Origin: Geosiphon pyriformis | Taxonomy: Eukaryota; Glomeromycota; Glomeromycetes; Archaeosporales; Geosiphonaceae | DNA: 64,000 nucleotides | Assembly (NCBI GenBank): GCA_016748015.1 | Contig: JAAOMT010000471.1 | Span: 24,053-88,052 of the forward strand | Direction: 5' to 3' | In this document: positions 1 through 11,082 of the stretch, in pieces | Layout: each line of letters opens with the position of its first letter | Numbering within the stretch: position 1 is the stretch's first letter | Notes under the pieces: generated by a model | What the model saw: only the letters and a program-made list of their open reading frames with translations | What the model was told of the DNA's origin: nothing | Databases searched by the model: none | Position numbers and translations under genes: made by a program

Positions 1-1730
1 CAATTTTAATTTTTAAATTTGTCATGCTTATTTTGGTTTTTTTATATTTTCGGAATTAAAAAAGTATTTTATTCAAAATAAATAGCTTTTTTATTTATTT
101 TTTTAGCTGTTAATGACTGTATTTTTTATTTCAGATTTTTTAAATAATTATTTTTTGTATAAAAAATATGTAATGCTTATTTTAATTTGTAATAATATTT
201 AAGTTTAAAATATTAATATTAACAATTTTTTAAAAAACAAAATTTGATTATGTTTTGTTTGTATGTAACCAGTTATCTAAATTAGTTAAAACAATATTAT
301 ATTTTAAATAAAATATATTCTGGCTAATTTATTATATATATTACTAATTAAAAATGTTTATATTATTAATTAAACTTAAATAATTAAAAAATTGCAATTT
401 TTTTCTTTAATTTAATATTATTAAACTTGTTATTTTTGGTATAATCAAATTTATTTTATAAATTATGTTAACTTTAAAACTTTTTTTGTATATAATATTA
501 TTTAAATAGAAAAATAACAAAATAACAAAATTAATTAATTTTTTATTTTTATGTTTAATAAGTACAGTCCAATCACTATTTAATATATAAAAACAAATTA
601 AGTAAATCTAATTAAATATAATTCATATGTTTATTATATGTAATTAGTCATTTAAACCAATCAAGACAATATTATATACTTATATAAATTTCTATACTAT
701 TAATAAAACCTAAAATAAATGAACAAACTTTGTACAATTTAAAACTAACAGTAAAAAACTCATAAATACCAAGCAAATAAACAACATTAATTAGCAAAAC
801 ACTAAACAAATTTCAAAACCAACAGTTATTATACTTATATTATCAATCAAATTACATTTTTTTATATTTGCTCTAAACTTTGATCTAAACAACTATAACT
901 TACTACAATACTTTTTGATCAATAATAAACAAAATTAATCATTATTAAAACAGTTTTTTTTTATTACCAAAAATCAATACTGCCTTATTAATTCAGTTTT
1001 TAAAAACAAAGTTTTTACACAAAATTTTCAAAGAATAAATATATAATACTAAGAATAATAACAGAAAATAAAGTTCTATTAAAGACTTTTATAAATTAAT
1101 ATAATCCAGCAAAATTTTAGAATAAATAAAAACATTTGTTAAATACATAAAAACATAATTAGATAGTTTAATATTATTACATATTAAGCACAAAACATTT
1201 AAATAACTTTTATTATAAAGTTTTTTTTAATTATAATTAAAAAGCTTTTATAAACTGCTTTTATCAAATATATGCCAACACAGCTGAAGTCTTATTAGTA
1301 AATTTTAAAAACATATAAAAGTTTGGTTTGTTATATAAAATAATATTTAAACTTTTTAATAATATAATATATATACTAAATATAATTAAATCTTTCATAA
1401 TTAATTTTGGTAAATATAAATTATGCCTTTTTTCTTAGAATTGAATAATAAAATTAGAGTTTATATAAGTGTATAGTATAACTTTGTTTGGCTTAAGTTG
1501 CTGGTCACATGTAGTAAAAGTATAAATTGTATTTAATTTAAATCATTTAGTTTGGTTTTATATATTAGATAATAATTAGACTTTATTTGTTATTTTTTAT
1601 TATTATTAAGATTTAATAAGCACAGTTTAACTACTATCTAAAAATTGAAAACAAACTAAGTATTCTAAGACTAAATATAATTTACATGTTTTTTATATAT
1701 AACTAGTTACTTGAATCAGTTCAAACTATA
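1..1730. other. AT-rich gene-free DNA with decayed repeats
   Basis: No supportable gene. The stretch is A/T runs broken by decayed repeat copies, listed separately. It lies downstream of the C-terminal end of a minus-strand LINE ORF1 and may be that element's decayed 3' part, but no endonuclease or RT motif was recognised. Confidence 0.5.
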
Positions 1731-1735
1731 TTACA
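553..1735 (+). repeat. Two direct repeats of about 125 bp (553-676 and 1609-1735), plus a partial copy at 245-303
   Basis: The two segments align along their length: both begin TTTAATAAG(T/C)ACAGT and continue through a shared (A/T)ACTA(T)CTA-like stretch to a TAGT(C/T)A(T/C)TT(A/G)AA tail. Differences are mostly transitions. The tail alone recurs at 245-303. A much less decayed relative sits at 61,975-62,080, and an inverted partial copy at about 1,460-1,520. The 1609-1735 copy ends at the stop codon of the minus-strand LINE ORF1 fragment. This could be a LINE 3' end or an independent short repeat family. Confidence 0.5.
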
Positions 1736-2124
1736 TTAATACAATAAAAATAAACTTATTCAAAGCTGACATTTTTTGAATTATATTAAATAATCTAATA
1801 TTATAAAAAATTAATTTGATTAATTATTTAGCTGTTTTTAAGAAAACAGTTTTAATATTATTAGATTTATATGCCCAAAAAAACATTAAATTAAAAAATG
1901 TTTTATCATCAATGTTAACTAGAAAATCCAAATTATTAGACATGTTAATATTATTTATACAATACTTTTTTTTTAACAAAACCACTTTTTTTTTAACTTA
2001 TTAATAACTTTCCTAAAAAAACTCAAATAAACAATAAGTTTATTAATATTAAAATTAAAAACACTGCTTAAAACCAAATTATCTTTAATAATTTGTTTAA
2101 ATACAATAATCAAAGAGTTAACAG
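1731..2124 (-). pseudogene. Fossil LINE ORF1, C-terminal piece
   Basis: Read on the minus strand, this continues the ORF1 fragment at 13,425-12,043 once element A is removed. Across the junction the frame stays open (…LIIKPV then NSLIIVFKQIIKDNL…) and then reads, with decay stops, through VNIDDKTFFNLMFFW to IIQKMSALNK and a stop at 1733-1731. I recognise this as the end of an ORF1-like protein common in mycorrhizal fungal genomes. That identification is from memory and needs a search. Many expected G/C positions are A/T here, including stops at Trp and Gln positions. Confidence 0.6.
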
Positions 2125-3116
2125 TATTACCAAACGAAATTAGAGATATTATTTAGCATGAAATTATCTTTATAATTCCTATCATTAATTAACCTATATT
2201 ATTATTTCAAATTATTACTTATTATATTAGCAATATGTCCGAAATTATCATTTAATTAATAACCCAATTTGTATATAACACAAATGTAACCTAATTGTGA
2301 TGATCAATCATGCAATACCCCAAACTATGTAACATTCAAAAAGTTTGCCAAAATTTGTAGAAATTTGCCAAAATAATTGATAGTTCACCGAAATATCTAA
2401 TAGTTTACAGAAATAACTTGTAGTTCACCGAAATGTATCTTTAGTTCAGTGAAATTGTAGAAAAAGAGCAAAGTTCAAGTTCACAGAATAGTGTTACAAC
2501 AAGTTGTATAAAAGAAGAGTTTCTCTCTTTGAGAAAATGTATCTTACTTTAGATTTATCACTTAGAATCATTCCTACACACACAAAAAAAAGAAATAAAA
2601 TATCAAATAATTTGAAAAACCAATTTCTTTAAATATTGCACTTGGAAAATCTCCAAAAACCCAACTACGTTTTGAAATTGATTAGCTACCAATTTCAATA
2701 AACTGTTAGTGACTCCAGGCCTGGATAGAAAACGTTTCCCTTGACAAAATTCTATTTTTTTTACATTTCTTTTATTTTTCTTTTATTTTCTTTTATTATC
2801 ATAATCATTAAGGTAGCCTACAGATGAGAATTCCTGTAGAAAAGTTGACTTTCACAGCAAAATAACTACACATTTTTAGTGAGCTTCTAGATGAGCAATT
2901 TCTAGGAAAGAGTTGATGTTTAATACAACATAACTACATAAAAGCAACTGGCAAGGAATTGGTCATTCCACTCATAAGCCCAGCAGCTCAAATTATAGGA
3001 GATAATTTGAGGATAAATTCAGTTATTGGAGATTCAAACACTTTCCATAATCGTGAATTAACAGCAGTACAACAAACATACAAGAGTTAAGAGGAGACCA
3101 AAAACCTCCGGTAACA
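2125..3116 (+). repeat. 5' LTR of element A
   Basis: Pairs with 11,051-12,042 over its whole length. By eye I count about 43 substitutions and all but about two are transitions. It starts TATTACC (the partner has TGTTACC) and ends GGTAACA. Its U3 part (about 2,340-2,465) holds a short tandem repeat of TAGTTCACCGAAAT-like units spaced about 21-25 bp. A TATA box lies at 2507-2514. Confidence 0.93.
2507..2514 (+). promoter_or_regulatory. TATA box of the element A LTR
   Basis: TATAAAAG, also present in the 3' LTR at 11433-11440. It follows the U3 repeats and precedes a pyrimidine-rich stretch, the usual place for an LTR promoter. Confidence 0.6.
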
Positions 3117-3118
3117 TT

Positions 3119-3130
3119 TGGTGCTCTCCC
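3119..3130 (+). other. Putative primer-binding site, element A
   Basis: TGGTGCTCTCCC begins two bases after the LTR end. TGG would pair with a tRNA 3' CCA. Element B has the same TGGTGCTC start in the same place. The matching tRNA is not identified. Confidence 0.55.
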
Positions 3131-3161
3131 ACAGAAATAACACAGCAACAACAAATTCAAA

Positions 3162-4976
3162 GTGGCAACCACACCAGACACAGCAACTCTAGAGTATTAC
3201 CAGTCAATTTATACACACTGCAAGCAAAGATTCAACATTTCAGACGGAATTGAAGTTGTCAAGAAATCAGTATACCAATACATTGAAAACTGCATTAACA
3301 ATTATCTTTTTGGAAACTACAACATTTTAGAAGCTAGAAACAATCTCTACAATAATTTAGTGCACTATTTACAATTGAGAACAGAAGACCTGAACAGTAA
3401 AACACTTGCTATTTACTTTCAAGAACTTAATTTTAACATTATCAAGTACTGTGAAGAAACATATCCAGTGCAGTCTCAATACTCTATTGATTTCGAATCA
3501 GAGACAGAAACAAGCAATAAAGACAAACACAAATTGAAGCAATACTCAAAAACCACTTCAAATACTCTAATACTACCAAAAACAACTGCCAAACACTTAC
3601 AAACACCTGAACAAGGAACCAGTTCGAAACTTCCACTTATTATCACATCTTTTCCAGCTTCACTTGCACAAGCACAAACACCTAATTCACTCTTAAATTG
3701 ATTTGCAAGACCAGAAGATTTTACATCACTCAGAAGTCCTATCAGACAGCAAGAATCCCTTCAAACTAGTTCTAATCTTCTTGATTTTCTAACTGAAAAT
3801 CAAAGTGAACACTCTGAGATAGCAGTAAACAAAGAAAATGGCTCTGAAACATCTGAAGAAGAATCAATAGACAGCGAAAACAAAGAAAACAAAATAACAG
3901 CCTATATTGCAAAAATTCCCAAATTTAATGGAGAAAATATTGAGACCAGTCCCCAAGAATAGCTCAACCAAGTTACTAAAGCTGGAAATGTAAATGAATG
4001 GAATGCTGCCAGAATGTTAAGAACAATTCCCTACTTTCTCAAAGGAACAGCAGGCGAATGGTTTGAAAACTTGACCACCCCTTTTAATGACTGGACAGCT
4101 TTTAAAACTGCCTTCTTAGAACAATTCACCGATAACAACATCTCAATCACACTTCGAAATTGTTTTCACAATATCAAACAAGAACCCTCCAAATCTGTTA
4201 TGACTTATATTGGGAAATTCAACAAACTTCTCAGACAAATTTGCCAACTCGAAACTAATGATTATTATTCCGATGCTTAAATCTTGGATCAATTTATCAC
4301 TGGTCTAAAAGATAAACTAATTAAAAAGGTTCATCCACATGCCCCAGAAGATTTAAACTCTGCCATACAACATGCGAAAAGATATGAAATGGCTATAGAA
4401 GAGACCAATCACACAAAACTTGTAAATTTGACAATTGAAAAAACCAGCTCAGCAGCTGAGGAAAAAATTGACCAATTCACAAAGAAGATTGAAAACTATT
4501 TCACCAATCAACAACAACAGCAATCCCAAAGATATCAACCACCCCAAAGATGAAATCAAAATATCTTTGCACCACTTTCTAATAACCAGTCTCAGAATTG
4601 CCATTACTGTGGAATCTCTGGCCACTGGAAAAGAGATTGCAGAAAGCTACAACAAGACCAACAAAATAGGAGTAATCAACGTTACCCTCCACCACAGCAA
4701 TCTTATTATCAACCACCAACTTACTATCCACCAAGACCCCAATACCAAAGTAACTACTATTAGCCTGCCCCACAGCCAATCCCACAGCAATACCAATAGC
4801 CACCCTCACAACATTATCAAGTGCCTGCTCAAAGACTGATTCCACAAAATCAATTCACACCCCAAAGCCAATACCAAGTAAACAACAATAGAACCAGTTC
4901 AAACAACCAATTGGTTCCCTGAAATTCCACTCAATCAAGACCCAACCACTATTACACTCAACCCAGTTATTTAACA
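3162..4976 (+). pseudogene. gag: Element A ORF1, Gag region
   Basis: Reading frame opens at 3141. There is no in-frame ATG, and the first plausible start is the GTG at 3162, shared with element B (AAAGTGGCA). An N-terminal region of about 180 residues leads to a retrotransposon Gag core at about 4,010-4,280 (GEWFENL, FLEQFTD). A CX2CX4HX4C zinc knuckle (CHYCGISGHWKRDC) lies at 4599-4640, followed by a Gln/Pro/Tyr-rich linker. Gag would coat element RNA in virus-like particles. In-frame stops at 3699 (TGA), 3960 (TAG), 4278 (TAA), 4551 (TGA) and later sit where Trp or Gln fits, so the copy is dead. No frame change occurs within this part. Confidence 0.85.
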
Positions 4977-5525
4977 ATGCCAGAAGAACAGAATTTTTGC
5001 CATACTGCACCCTCGGAAGATAGAGCTACAGCACAACAACAAAATCTTTCTCATAACCACACCACTATTCTACCAGCCAGAATTGCTGAAAATGCCAATC
5101 TCTCTAATATATTCCCTTTCGAATTTGAAGCAAATGAATCACCATTTTTGCTTAGCAGTGCAGCAGTTAACAAGCAAAAAACCATCACTGCAATGTACAC
5201 AGAAGCTGAAGCAAAAGGAAAGCCAATTCACTTGATCCTAGACAGTGGATCCGCTGAAAGCATCATCACCTACCAGTTGATACAACAGTTAAAGAGAAAT
5301 GTTGACCGACCAGCTCAGACAGTAATTGTCACTGCTGATGGCATGAAAAAAACTCCAGTAGGAGAAATTGACAATTTTCTGTTCACTCTTGATGGAATCA
5401 CCATTCCAGTCAAAGTTCTTGTAATAGATGCTCCCCAGTATCAAGCCCTTGTCAGAAACAATTGGCTCCAAAAAGCCAATGCAAAATTAGACTGGGAAAC
5501 CCAAGAACTACAAATCTCTTACTAA
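4977..5525 (+). pseudogene. Element A ORF1, aspartic protease domain
   Basis: Continuous with Gag in the same frame. The retropepsin-like active site LILDSGSAESII has Asp at 5241-5243 and this Asp is intact. Downstream hydrophobic segments (VIVTADG, VKVLVIDAPQYQALVRNNWL) fit the retropepsin flap and C-terminal part and align closely with element B. It would cleave the Gag-Pol polyprotein. The frame ends at TAA 5523-5525, but the homologous sequence continues in the next frame from about 5,518. That marks a frameshift in this copy, since element B keeps one frame here. Confidence 0.85.
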
Positions 5526-6492
5526 GAACAATGCCCGAGTACTTGCCACTTGTGGTACATTCAACAAATGCTCCGAAAAAGCCCCAGCTTTTGAATTCGA
5601 ACCAGAAGAAGAAAAACAAACAATTGAAACATTCATGGCTCTTGGATCAATATCCAATTGGGCCGATGAAACTGAACAAGAACATTTTACGCCACACTCT
5701 GAACCCAAAACTCCTGGATAGAACATCCCTTACTCAAAGCCTGAACCAAGGAAACAACGCCCCTACATTTTCCTTAAATGTAAGAACTGCCACAAAAAAC
5801 TATCATCAATGGGAGCCTGCATTTCACCTAAAGAAGAATATGAAAATCATACTTGTTACTACTGTAAGGCTTGCCACAGAGAACGATGGGGCCATCTAAT
5901 AAAAAGAAGTGGAAAATGAGACAACACCCCTTGTTTGACTTGTGGAGATATGTTACCAGAAGAATGCAATTGGATTGATGTAGCAATGAGAGGAGGAGTC
6001 TGTGATCAAACCTGCCAATATGCTTTATCAATTTCAGAAAAAGTCAAAAGAGGAACACCCTTTGATGCAGCATACAACAGTGCTTTCAACAAACTGTACC
6101 ATTATTTTCATGATGCCAAAATGATTTTCGACCTAGCAATGGCTTTAATCAATGGAGCCACTCAAAAAAATGTTTGTCAAATGAAAGAATCAGAATACAT
6201 TGCATATACCTTTGAAATCACTGGATACAACTACAAAGATGAAGTAGAAGTATATCACCAAATTGCCAGTTACACTTACTCGACCAAAGAAGCTCAAGCT
6301 CAATGGCTAGAGCAAATGAATGTTAAATTGTGTGAAGAATGCATAATGCCCTGCAATAAGCAATGGTGCCCTGAATGCTATGCTCTTAGCATTCTCCTGC
6401 CCAGTGAAAATGATGAAAACAAAATTGAATTTGGAGAACCTGAAGCAACAGAAGAAATTGAAACAACACCCATCTATCTTATTAAAAATTAG
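5526..6492 (+). pseudogene. Element A ORF1, cysteine-rich module of unknown function
   Basis: Lies between protease and dUTPase in frame +1 relative to Gag. Cys pairs are spread through it: CKNCHKKLSSMGAC, CYYCKAC, PCLTCG, CDQTCQY and, near the end, LCEECIMPC…WCPEC. The first and last clusters look like zinc-binding ribbons; the middle is helical-looking with few Cys. Element B has a clearly related module in the same place, with KLSSMxAC, PCLACG, CNELCQY and LCDHCLIPC conserved although the spacers have diverged. Selection on the Cys pattern suggests a folded metal-binding domain. I do not recognise it as a named retroelement domain. Confidence 0.75.
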
Positions 6493-6970
6493 CCTGCCTT
6501 ACAACTCAAATACTTCAACAACAACAGACAAGGAATAAAATCTGAAAAAGCACATGAAATTGATGCTGGATATGACCTAAGATATCCAGACAAAAATACT
6601 CTTGTTCTCAAACCCAAATCTCTTACAAAAATCAACCTCAAAATTGCACTCAAAATCCCACCAGGAGCAATGATTCAAATCACCTCCCGGTCCTCTCTGG
6701 CAAGCAAAAGAATCAATGTCAGAGGAGGAATAATTGATGCTGGATATACTGGAGACATTACAGTAATGCTTCAAAATGAAACTGACAAATCATTTAAGAT
6801 CAAACATGCTGAAAAAATTGCCCAAGCTATTTACCTCCCCTAATCAACATTTCGGGTTTGCAACTAGTCAATCAAAGAGAACAATTAGGAAAAAGTAAGA
6901 GAAGAACCCAAGGTTTTGGTTCAACTGGACAATTCACAGTTCCAGTTAATATAGCTCTTAACACACCAAA
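6493..6970 (+). pseudogene. Element A ORF1, dUTPase domain
   Basis: Trimeric dUTPase motifs are in order: motif 1 DAGYDLRYP, motif 2 SRSSLASK, motif 3 GGIIDAGYTGDI with the catalytic Asp, motif 4 KIAQAIYLP, motif 5 TQGFGSTG. The family hydrolyses dUTP to dUMP and PPi, which would keep uracil out of element cDNA. It sits between the Cys-rich module and RT within one polyprotein. A missing base at about 6,840 moves the frame between motifs 4 and 5, so this copy is broken. A TAG at 6490 stands at a likely Trp site just before the domain. Confidence 0.88.
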
Positions 6971-8771
6971 TGAATCCTACCAAATTCTCAGACTTCTATA
7001 ATCAATTATCATCTCACCCTTTGGAGAACATCCAGAAATCTACACCTGCCCAAAGCCAACAACCACACAACAAATTTTTGAGTCCAATGAACAAGTCTGC
7101 TTAAAACATAATATTTCGATCCCAAACATTTATATTCTAGAAGAAACAAAAAAAGTCCGAGTTACTTTTTACAATCCCAAAAATTACTCCATAGTTCTAT
7201 TAAATAACTTAGAAATTGGAGTCATTCACAGTAACATCTTTCAATAAGAACTACCCTAGACAGTTCCCAATTTCTCGGAAATCATTAGACATTCACTACC
7301 AAAAAACAACCCAAACCCTAGCTCTGAAAACTACCATGTTGTCATGAAAAAACTATCTCAAATCAACATGGAACAATTTGAACCACAACAACAGAGCCAG
7401 CTCAAAGAACTAATTGTAGAATTTGCCAATATTTTTGCCAAAAACAACAATGACTTAGGAAGAATCAATTTGGTTCAACACCAAATTTATACAAGAGATG
7501 TCAAACCAAGAAGACAACAAGCATATTGAGTTGCTCCAAAAAGCCACCAATTCATCCGAGAAGAAGTACAATGAATGCTTAACAACAGGCTCATCCAACC
7601 CTCCATGAGTCCTTGGGCTTCACCTGTAGTGTTAGTTAAAAAGAAAAATGGAAAGATATGATTTTGTGTTGACTATCGACAACTCAACAGTGTTACAATT
7701 GGAGATATCTACCCCCTTCCCCAAATTGATGACATGTTAGATGTCCTTGGAAAATCCAAATACTTTTCAACATTAAATTTAGAAAGTGAATACTGGCAAG
7801 TTGCTATGGATCTCAAGAATCACCCCAAAACAGCATTTACAACACAAGAAAGAAACTACAAATTCAATGTAATGCCCTTTGGATTATGCAATGTGCCAGC
7901 AACATTTCAAAGACTCATGAATATTGTATATGCTGGATTTCTTTGGAAATCAGTAGTTGTCTACCTTGATGACACTGATGTTTATTTACCCTCTTTTGAA
8001 TTCCATCTAATTCACCTGTAAGAAGTTTTTCAACAATTACATAAAGCAGGATTAAAATTAAACATCAAGAAATGCTATTTTGGGAAAACAAGTTTGACCT
8101 TTCTTGGTCACATTGTTAGTGAAGAAGGAGTTAAGCCAGATCCAGGAAAAATCAGTGCTGTTAAAAATTTCAAAACTCCTTGAAATACCACAGAACTAAA
8201 AAGATTCATCGGATTAGCCTCTTACTATCAGAAGTTTATCAAAAGATTCTCAGAAATCACAAAACCTTTTAACCAGCTTAACACCAAAAACATCGAATAC
8301 AAATGGACTGCTGAATGCCAAAATGCATTTGAAGTCCTCAAAGAAAAACTAACGACAGCTCCAATTCTTGCCTACCCAGATTTCAGTAACTGATTCTGAT
8401 TAGCAACAGATGTCTCTTATACTGCCTTTGGTGCTATCCTATCACAATTGGATGACAATGGAAATGAGCAAGTAATTGTCTATACTAGCAGAACATTAAA
8501 ACTCACTGAAAAAAATTATCCTGCCACTAAATTGGAAACAGCAGCTGTAATTTGGGCCCTACATCATTTCAACCTTTACCTCCGGCCAAAGGAATTTGAT
8601 ATTATTACTAATAATATTGGACTCAAATGGCTTCAGAACAAAAATACTCAGCTGAACGCAAAACAAACCTGATGAACAGGATTTCTAGCAAACTATTGAT
8701 ACATAATACATTACAAACCAGGAAAACTCCACACCAATGTTGACTGTCTCTCCAGAATGAGACAAGATTAG
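6971..8771 (+). pseudogene. Element A ORF1, reverse transcriptase and RNase H
   Basis: A linker leads to RT: LIQPSMSPWASPVVLVKKKNGK, FCVDYRQLNSVT, VMPFGLCNVPATFQ and YLDD at 7962-7973. The motif A Asp is Asn (TLNLESEYW, AAT at 7776-7778), so one catalytic residue is lost. RNase H follows from about 8,390 (LATDVSYTAFGAIL, TKLETAAVIWAL, TNNIGLKWL) and also has an Asp-to-Asn change at the usual TDH. The ORF ends SRMRQD then TAG at 8769-8771. Element B stops at the homologous codon, so this looks like the true end of ORF1. Other stops, such as TGA in GKI(W)FCVDYRQ, are Trp or Arg sites. Confidence 0.9.
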
Positions 8772-8823
8772 AAAACACAAAAACCAACACTCAACTTAAC
8801 CAACCAAAAACAGCCAATAAACA

Positions 8824-10209
8824 ATGAATTTGGAAAACTACAACAATCTCAAACAATATTTAAAGACATTAACAATCTCAACAGATTGGTCTCCAGATGA
8901 AAAACATCAACTACAACAACAAGCCAAACAATATTTTCTACACAACAATATTATTTATTATCGAAATTTCAAAAACTCAGACAAACCACTCTGATTAATA
9001 CAAGAACAGAAAAAAGAGACTATATTATACAACATGTACTCAGATCTTTCATCAGCACACTTCGGAAAAGACAGCACCACCCAAAAAACACTAGAATACT
9101 ACTTTTGGCCTCGAATGAAAAAAGACATTTACAAATATGTCAAATCTTGTGATAGTTGTCAAAAAAGTAAAGAAACATGCCCTACTGAACCATTAAATCC
9201 AATCAAAGTTGGACAACCCTTTGACCGAGTTGGTATCAATTTAGTCAGACCACTATCTATCACCACTCAAGGAAACCATTATATTGCAGTAGCTGTAGAC
9301 TATCTTATTAAATGGCCCGAAGCCAGAGCCATTCAATGAGCAGATACAAAATTAGTAGCAAATTTCATTTACGAAGACATCATTTGTAGACATGGATGTC
9401 CAATTGAACTTTTATCCGATCAGAGGACACACTTTGTGAACAACCTGATACAAAAAATTTGCAAACAATTCAATGTCAAAAGACCTCTGTCTTCACCTTA
9501 CTATCCACAAACAAACGGATTTGTGGAACGTTTTAACAAAACATTGTGTGAGTCATTAGCCAAAGTCTCAACTGATTTTGAGCAAGAATGGGATATCTTT
9601 ATTCCATCAGTATTACTAGCATACAGAACACTAAAACAAGATACCACAAAACACACACCATTTAATTTAACTTATAGAAGAACAGCAACATTACCAATTA
9701 GTTTCACAGTAAAAACATACCCAGCACAGCCAATTGATGAAAACAATTTCCAGAAAACACTTCAATGAAGAGCCTATACACTTCTCAGCATGTTGAAAGA
9801 AAAACAACGAATAGCAGCCACCCATATTGAACACTCTCAAACTCAACAAAAAGAATGGCATGACAACAAATTGCCTCCAGTTACCAACAATTTTAAAGTT
9901 GGAAACAAAGTTTTTCTACACAGAACTAAAGCTGAAAAACAATGGAGTAGAAAATTTGAAAATAAATAGGATAAACCATTCTTTATCTATAAAATACTAG
10001 GCAATGGATCATACAAATTAAGACTTGATGACAAAATCTTAGCAAAAGTTGCACATGGAAATCGTTTAAAACATTATCATTCCAGAAACAATCTTAAACC
10101 ATTAATTCCACAAATTGGTACACATTCCCCTTTAGTCAATCCCGAAGATATTCCCTGAAACTTAGAACCAATAGTTGTCATTGAACAACCTTCCAACTTG
10201 AACACTTAA
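8824..10209 (+). pseudogene. Element A ORF2, integrase in its own reading frame
   Basis: Starts at ATG 8824, 52 bases after the RNase H stop and in the +1 frame. It would encode about 461 residues ending at TAA 10207-10209. Element B has the same ATG, frame offset and length. Domains: H2C2 zinc-binding region (AHFGKDSTT…CDSCQ; the first His appears changed to Tyr), DDE core with first Asp as Asn (GINLVRPL, 9238-9240), second Asp intact (9418-9420) and Glu intact (9526-9528), then a GPY/F-like tail (KPFFIYKILGNGSYKL). Integrase inserts element cDNA into the host genome. Stops at Trp and Arg sites plus the lost Asp inactivate it. Confidence 0.88.
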
Positions 10210-10404
10210 TTTAATTTTACTAGTTATTCTCTTATAATTTAAAAAAAAAAAAAAATAATTTCACAAAAACAAAACAAAACAAAACACTGAAAGACAAAAA
10301 TAACATAAAAACTCACATACCAAAAATAATTTCAATCTATTTTTCTCACTCAAATTTTTATAATAATTATCCCTCAAAATATTCAACAAATATCTCAAAA
10401 ATTA

Positions 10405-11082
10405 ATGCTAGCTTTAAAAACAATACCCGAATTATCCATCACTATTACAGAAAAACATATTAATTATACTCAAACAGAAATAGTTGCCAATTTAGCCCCA
10501 AATTCACGAAATTATCACCCTTACAAAAAGAACACAAGAAGTTACTCTGGAATTCATCTACCAAAACTCTTGAAACTTGCTTTCAGAGAAAATTTAATGT
10601 TTACTCTTATTAGTATTCCACCAAATGCTACTATTCAACAAAAACTTCAACTGTGTCTTAATGAAGAAAACCATGACTATACTCTAATATATAGATATTT
10701 CTACATTGGAAAAGCACTTCATGAACGAAAACAGGAGCTTACAGCAGCAAACCTCACAAAAGAAGCTATTTAAAAACAACTCTACAATGAATTCAAAACA
10801 ACAACTGGACCTACAAACAGTCGCTATAAACTAAGAGCTGCTTTTAGACTTTATGACCTATTCTATACCTGTAAAAACGTCCTACAAAACCCAATTTTAC
10901 AACCTTTGAAGATTCAATATATTGGAAAACTCACAGAACTGAAATTTCAACAATTTTCAGACCAAATTTCTTCAATAATTTTGAATTATTATCTGGAAAT
11001 TACAGACAGTACTTGGACTTCGACGGAGCTCAGTCTTGAGGAGGAGGTTATGTTACCAGACAAAATTAGAGATATTATTTAG
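10405..11082 (+). pseudogene. Element A ORF3, unknown protein between integrase and 3' LTR
   Basis: The open frame starts near ATG 10405 and ends at TAG 11080-11082, 32 bases inside the 3' LTR, with one internal TAA at 10771 at a probable Gln site. It would encode about 225 residues, mainly helical and charged, with no signal peptide, transmembrane segment or envelope-like feature. Element B has an alignable ORF in the same place: IPPNATIQQKLQ aligns with MAPTEELTKKNW, and TNSRYKLRAAFRLYDLF with TNSTLHVRIIYWLHNIF. It may be a third element protein. I cannot name its function. Confidence 0.65.
11038..11050 (+). other. Polypurine tract, element A
   Basis: GAGGAGGAGGTTA ends exactly at the 3' LTR start, the position of the plus-strand primer. 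Confidence 0.65.

Noticed and set aside
5289-5471. Minus-strand open frames inside element A (also at 4,579-4,845, 5,508-5,726 and 6,577-6,774) and inside B (15,739-15,939; 17,203-17,455)
   Set aside because: They are shadows of recognised plus-strand domains with no family resemblance.
5462-5899. A 145-codon frame overlapping the protease end in element A
   Set aside because: The conserved Cys-rich module is read in a different frame across the same bases, and element B supports that frame.
10405-11082. Envelope gene in element A
   Set aside because: The position fits, but there is no signal peptide, transmembrane segment or Cys pattern of a glycoprotein.
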